From: Bifidobacterium breve
GTDB taxonomy: Bacteria; Actinomycetota; Actinomycetes; Nanopelagicales; Nanopelagicaceae
Length of the DNA: 64,000 bases
Direction: 5' to 3'
NCBI GenBank assembly: GCA_945890205.1
Contig: CAMDCL010000002.1
Span: forward strand, 18,195 to 82,194
Of this stretch, positions 59,485-64,000 are shown piece by piece. The position numbers were made by a program, and so were the translations under genes. The stretch's first letter is position 1; each line of letters starts with the position of its first letter. The notes beneath the pieces were generated by a model. That model was not told where the DNA came from. It worked only from the letters and a program-made list of their open reading frames with translations, and searched no databases.

Positions 59485-60539
59485 GACAGATCCTTATTGC
59501 GGGTGCTTTTGCCCTCATCTTTTCTATCTTCGGTACACGTGTTCTGATTGGCGCGCTTGCTCGCAAAGGTTACGGGCAGATTATTCGTGAAGATGGACCA
59601 AGCAGTCACCACATAAAGCACGGGACGCCAACTATGGGCGGAATCATTTTTATCCTGTCAGCAATCCTTGGATATCTATTTGCACACCTTGTGACAGGAA
59701 ATGCATTAACAGTGTCAGCGCTGTTAGTAATTGGCTTGGTCGTTGCTTTAGGTTTTATTGGTTTTCTCGATGATTGGCTTAAAGTAACCCGTCAAAATTC
59801 ACGCGGTTTACCAGGGCGCTACAAACTTTTGGGACAGGCGATTGCAGCGGGTGTATTTGGTTACCTTGGCTTGCAATTTGCAGATAAGGATTCATTAACT
59901 CCGATTTCTGAATATCTTTCTGGTGTTCGCGAAACTACAATTTACTTAGGGCCAGCCCTTGTCATCATTTTCATTATCATCATGGTGATGTCGGCAAGCA
60001 ACGGAGTTAATCTGACAGATGGCCTGGATGGCTTAGCAACCGGTGCGTCGATCATGACTTTCTTGGCTTTTGTTTTGATTGGGGTATGGGAGTTCGGTCA
60101 AAGTTGCGCACTCAATGCAACTGCCGGGTGCTATGCAGTTCGAGATCCGCTTGACCTGGCAGTCCTTGCAGCTGCATTTGCCGGAGGTTGCACAGGTTTC
60201 CTTTGGTGGAACACTCCGCCGGCCAAAATCTTTATGGGGGACACAGGTTCTCTTGCTCTAGGTGGTGCAATTGCGGGACTTGCTGCAACGTTACGCGTAG
60301 AACTGCTACTTATTCCTCTTGGTGGTCTCTTCGTAATCATCACTATGTCCGTGTTGATCCAAACCGCGTACTTCAAAATGAGCGGCGGAAAGCGTGTTTT
60401 CAAAATGGCACCTCTGCATCACCACTTCGAATTAATTGGTTGGGCTCAAATTACTGTCGTCATTCGTTTCTGGATCATCGCAGGATTATGCGTAGCAATT
60501 GGTCTTGGACTTTTCTATGCGCAATGGGTCGTCAAGTAA
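59481..60539 (+). CDS. mraY: Phospho-N-acetylmuramoyl-pentapeptide-transferase MraY
   Basis: HGTPTMGGI, GFLDDWLKV, NLTDGLDGLA, APLHHHFELIGW. Confidence 0.97.
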   Translation: MRQILIAGAFALIFSIFGTRVLIGALARKGYGQIIREDGPSSHHIKHGTPTMGGIIFILSAILGYLFAHLVTGNALTVSALLVIGLVVALGFIGFLDDWLKVTRQNSRGLPGRYKLLGQAIAAGVFGYLGLQFADKDSLTPISEYLSGVRETTIYLGPALVIIFIIIMVMSASNGVNLTDGLDGLATGASIMTFLAFVLIGVWEFGQSCALNATAGCYAVRDPLDLAVLAAAFAGGCTGFLWWNTPPAKIFMGDTGSLALGGAIAGLAATLRVELLLIPLGGLFVIITMSVLIQTAYFKMSGGKRVFKMAPLHHHFELIGWAQITVVIRFWIIAGLCVAIGLGLFYAQWVVK

Positions 60540-60542
60540 TTC

Positions 60543-61922
60543 ATGTCTACCGACTTTGCCAAAAGGAATGTTCTGGTATTAGGTGCCGGAGTAACTGGAA
60601 GTTCTGTTGCTCGCTTTCTGAGTTCGCAAGGTGCCAAGGTGACGCTCACTGATGACAATTCAGCCGGTGTATTAAAGCCTGAAGAGGTTGATGTCAATAA
60701 CTTTGATGCAGCAGTGATTTCACCAGGATGGCGGCAGGATCATCCCTTGGTGGCAAAGATTCTCAATAGTTCTCTAGAGCTTTGCAATGAAATCGACATT
60801 GCCTGGAACTTGCGATCTTTGCGTGCACCAAGTCAAAAGTGGATTGCCGTTACTGGTACAAATGGCAAGACAACCACAGTTGAAATGACTGCGGCGATTT
60901 TGAAAGCAGCAGGAATTAAGGCAACTGCATGTGGCAATGTTGGTGACACTGTTATTGATGCGATCGATCGAGATGACGCTTATGATGTTTTGGTTTTAGA
61001 GCTATCAAGTTTTCAATTGCATTGGGCTCAAGAGGCACAATTTGTTGCTGCAGCAATTCTCAACATAGCCGATGATCACTTAGATTGGCACGGTAGTTTC
61101 GAAGCTTATGCTGCTGCAAAGTTTTCAATTCTAGATCGAGCAGAAATTGCGATTCTAAACGGTGATGATGGGGCGGTTGTAACACGAGCAAACCGCTATA
61201 GCGGACGCAAAGTTTTCTTTTCATTAGATACCCCGGCTCCAGGTGAAATCGGAGTGGTAGAAGAGTTGCTAGTTGATCGCGCATTTGTAAGTGATCCACA
61301 ACAGGCATCGATGATCAGCGAATTGGCTGAAATTGTTCCAACAGTCCCGCACAATGTTTCTAACGCTCTAGCTGCAGCTGGGTTAGCCCGCGCCATCGAT
61401 GTCCCTTACGAGGATATTCAAAAAGCGCTGCAAACTTTTCGTCCAGGTCGCCATCGCATCGAGGTAATTCATGAAGCAGATGGAGTTACCTGGGTTGATG
61501 ACTCCAAAGCAACCAACCCGCATGCCACCGCAGCCTCATTGATGTCGCACCTTTCAGTTGTGTGGATCGCTGGTGGATTGGCAAAGGGTGCGGACATGGA
61601 TTCGTTGATTGAAAGATGTGCACCAAGGATTAAAGTGGCAATCCTGATGGGTGAAGATCGCGGGCTCATCGAAGCTGCTTTGATCAAGTACGCACCTACA
61701 ATTCCAAGAATTCTTCTTGATGCCCCGACTGATTACACGCGCGGGGGAGAGTCCAATTCATTGATGGAATCTGTTGTTAGCGTTGCATCAAAACATGCAG
61801 TTTCAGGAGATGCGGTTTTGTTAGCACCCGCATGTGCATCCATGGATCAATTCATCTCTTATGCAGATCGTGGAGACAGATTTTCTGCGGCGGTTCGAAA
61901 GGTGATTGCGCATGAAGCGTGA
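60543..61922 (+). CDS. murD: UDP-N-acetylmuramoylalanine--D-glutamate ligase MurD
   Basis: VLGAGVTGSSVARFLSSQGAKVTLTDD, AVTGTNGKTTTVEM, DDSKATNPHA. Confidence 0.96.
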   Translation: MSTDFAKRNVLVLGAGVTGSSVARFLSSQGAKVTLTDDNSAGVLKPEEVDVNNFDAAVISPGWRQDHPLVAKILNSSLELCNEIDIAWNLRSLRAPSQKWIAVTGTNGKTTTVEMTAAILKAAGIKATACGNVGDTVIDAIDRDDAYDVLVLELSSFQLHWAQEAQFVAAAILNIADDHLDWHGSFEAYAAAKFSILDRAEIAILNGDDGAVVTRANRYSGRKVFFSLDTPAPGEIGVVEELLVDRAFVSDPQQASMISELAEIVPTVPHNVSNALAAAGLARAIDVPYEDIQKALQTFRPGRHRIEVIHEADGVTWVDDSKATNPHATAASLMSHLSVVWIAGGLAKGADMDSLIERCAPRIKVAILMGEDRGLIEAALIKYAPTIPRILLDAPTDYTRGGESNSLMESVVSVASKHAVSGDAVLLAPACASMDQFISYADRGDRFSAAVRKVIAHEA

Positions 61923-63072
61923 GGAAACCATTTTTACCAAGCCGGTAAATCTTTACTACATGCTTCTAGGCAGCACTTTGGCCCTAAGTCTTTTGGGGCT
62001 CATTATGGTTTTTTCTGCCTCATCGATTTATTCGTTGGGGTCACGCGGCACTACTTATGGGGTCGTTATCCGTCAGTTTCTCTTTCTGCTGATCTCTTTA
62101 CCGATGGCATGGGTTCTTTCGCGCCTATCGCTTAGACAATGGAAAACCATTGCACGCTTTGGTGTATTGATCTCGGTCATTCTCCTGGCACTTGTTCAAC
62201 TAATAGGTAAGAGCGTTAACGGAAATCACAACTGGATTAGCCTTGGTTTTGTCGATGTTCAACCAAGTGAAATCGCTAAGTTCTTAATGATTTTGTGGGC
62301 CGGACATATGCTCGCAATTCGAGAACGTGCCGGTGCGATTTACAGCAATGTAGTTGTTTTGATTGGTCCAGCGTTCTTACTGTGCATGATGTTGGTAATG
62401 GCTGGTCGAGATCTAGGCACCGCTTCGGTGTTTGCCTTTATTTTGGCAGGATTGCTGTGGGTTTCAGGTTTGCGTTTAGGGGCCTTTGGAGCTGTAGTAG
62501 CTGTTGGTTTAGCTGGAATTGCAGTCTTTATTTTGACCGCTCCGCATCGCGTAGAACGTTTTGCCGTTTTCCTCAATCCGTTTGCTGAAGATCAATACAA
62601 ATTTTCAGGTTGGCAGCCGGCACATAGCTTGCTTGGCCTTGCCAGCGGTGGACTTTTTGGGGTTGGCCTTGGTGCGAGTCGCCAAAAATGGGGAAATCTT
62701 GCAGAAGCGCACACAGATTTTATTTTCGCAGTAATCGGTGAAGAACTTGGATTGTTTGGAACTTTAGCAACCTTACTTTTATTGGCGCTGCTGCTTTTTT
62801 CAATCTTTAAATTAGCATTACGCGCAAGTGATCCAATGGTCCGATATGTTTCCGCTGGTTTGGGTTGCTGGTTTGCTATTCAAACAGTTCTTAACATCGG
62901 TTCTGCAATAAGTGTCTTGCCCGTGGTTGGTGTGACTTTGCCACTAGTTTCTTACGGCGGTTCTGCGCTTATTGCGACATACATGGGAATTGGGTTTGTT
63001 TTAGGCGCGGCGCACAGAGACCCAGTAATCTATAAAGGATTACAAGAGACGGGAATTAAATGGCTACGGTAG
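61912..63072 (+). CDS. ftsW: Lipid II polymerase / cell division protein FtsW
   Basis: SEDS motifs: VNGNHNWISLGFVDVQPSEIAKF, LPVVGVTLPLVSYGGSALIATYMGIG. Start refined to the ATG at 61912. Confidence 0.96.
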   Translation: MKREETIFTKPVNLYYMLLGSTLALSLLGLIMVFSASSIYSLGSRGTTYGVVIRQFLFLLISLPMAWVLSRLSLRQWKTIARFGVLISVILLALVQLIGKSVNGNHNWISLGFVDVQPSEIAKFLMILWAGHMLAIRERAGAIYSNVVVLIGPAFLLCMMLVMAGRDLGTASVFAFILAGLLWVSGLRLGAFGAVVAVGLAGIAVFILTAPHRVERFAVFLNPFAEDQYKFSGWQPAHSLLGLASGGLFGVGLGASRQKWGNLAEAHTDFIFAVIGEELGLFGTLATLLLLALLLFSIFKLALRASDPMVRYVSAGLGCWFAIQTVLNIGSAISVLPVVGVTLPLVSYGGSALIATYMGIGFVLGAAHRDPVIYKGLQETGIKWLR

Positions 63073-64000
63073 TTCTTGCTGGTGGAGGCACCGCAGGACA
63101 CATAGAGCCCGCACTTGCTGTCGCACGTCAATGGATGAAAGCTAATCCGTCAGATAAGTGCATTTTTCTTGGCACTAAGAGCGGACTCGAAAACACCCTT
63201 GTGCCAGCAGCCGGGTTTGAACTTCGACTTATACCTAAAGTTGCAATCTCCAGAACTCCCTCTGTTTCGTGGCTGCGAATTCCATTTGATTTGATTTCTT
63301 CGGTTGTTTCATCCATCAAGGTAGTAAAAAAGGGCGATGTTCTGGTCGGTTTTGGCGGTTATGTCAGCGCGCCTGCTTATTTGGCTGCCGCACTTTCTCG
63401 CACACCGATTGTCATCCATGAAGCAAATGCAAAACCAGGGTGGGCTAATCGCTTAGGTGCATCCTTTACATCCCATCTAGCAGTGGCTCACCCAGTCGAC
63501 CAAGGAAAGTTTTCAGATGCGCTACTTGCAGGTTTGCCACTTCGCTCTGATGTCGCTACCGCATGTGTCGCTTCGGCTTCACATTGGGGGACGGCCCGAA
63601 CAGCTGCAAAGGTGCGCTTAGGTTTTCCGGCAGATGCCGCACTTGTTTTCATCATGGGAGGATCCCAGGGTTCCCTGGCAATAAATGCCGTTATTGCTGA
63701 TGCCGTGTCAATCTTTAATCACAAAGGCATTTCTGTTCTTCATTCAGTTGGAAAGCTCAATGCTTTGCCACATTCACAAGGGGGCTACAAGCCAGTTGCA
63801 TACGTTGATGCGATGGCAGATGCTTACTTAGCCGCTGATTTAATTATTGCCAGAAGCGGTGCGGTGACCTGTAGCGAATTTAGGGCTTTGGGTCGATACG
63901 CTCTTTTCGTGCCGCTACCAATAGGAAATGGAGAACAGTTCGTAAACGCTGCATCCTTGGTAGCTGATGGTCGGGCCGAAATCATTACTCAAAAAGAATT
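63060..64000 (+). CDS. murG: MurG N-acetylglucosaminyltransferase (truncated by window end)
   Basis: ATG at 63060 overlapping the ftsW end: MATVVLAGGGTAGHIEPALAVARQW, GFGGYVSAPAYLAA, and further GT28 motifs. No stop before 64000. Confidence 0.95.
   Translation, partial: MATVVLAGGGTAGHIEPALAVARQWMKANPSDKCIFLGTKSGLENTLVPAAGFELRLIPKVAISRTPSVSWLRIPFDLISSVVSSIKVVKKGDVLVGFGGYVSAPAYLAAALSRTPIVIHEANAKPGWANRLGASFTSHLAVAHPVDQGKFSDALLAGLPLRSDVATACVASASHWGTARTAAKVRLGFPADAALVFIMGGSQGSLAINAVIADAVSIFNHKGISVLHSVGKLNALPHSQGGYKPVAYVDAMADAYLAADLIIARSGAVTCSEFRALGRYALFVPLPIGNGEQFVNAASLVADGRAEIITQKE

Noticed and set aside
60188-60652. 154-aa ORF in an alternative frame across the end of mraY and start of murD
   Set aside because: Cys/Ser/Arg-rich out-of-frame translation of conserved mraY/murD sequence, with no domain or RBS support.
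1-64000. Prophage, IS element, toxin-antitoxin or phage-defence island
   Set aside because: No transposase, integrase, restriction-modification, Cas or TA-like proteins recognised; almost all of the window is assigned to housekeeping or metabolic genes.

Overview
The window is a gene-dense, mostly syntenic segment of a streamlined actinobacterial chromosome. By gene content and compactness it resembles acI / Nanopelagicales freshwater Actinobacteria; this is an inference, since there is no 16S here. Blocks in order: primary sigma factor, parE, ABC-F and parC; pseudouridine catabolism; sepH; a small oxidoreductase operon; rplS-lepB-rnhB-yraN-comM-dprA-era; glgM/glgC; xylB, pfk, class II DAHP synthase; a PASTA kinase; a TPP-riboswitch-controlled pnuC-like transporter with a P-loop kinase; a carotenoid locus (crtE-crtI-crtB and crtA-like, cruF, GT2, crtD-like); an SOS-boxed DUF6504-dnaE2-dinB cassette; and mraZ followed by the dcw cluster up to a truncated murG. 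I found no tRNA, rRNA, CRISPR, prophage or IS element. Main points: (1) a split carotenoid cluster combining CruF hydratase, CrtD-like desaturase, CrtA-like oxygenase and a glycosyltransferase, which predicts an unusual acyclic-end-modified carotenoid glycoside; (2) a recurrent TANNNT-N6-start-codon signature in front of at least 14 genes, indicating pervasive leaderless transcription, including overlapping divergent -10 boxes in a 22-bp gap and -10 boxes fused to upstream stop codons; (3) a ParC lacking the whole C-terminal domain; (4) a perfect LexA box before a DUF6504/DnaE2/DinB cassette whose DnaE2 has a degenerate PHP motif; (5) a 10-bp-phased MraZ operator array and a mraW-type structured RNA; (6) a TPP riboswitch on a PnuC-like transporter plus an uncharacterised kinase.
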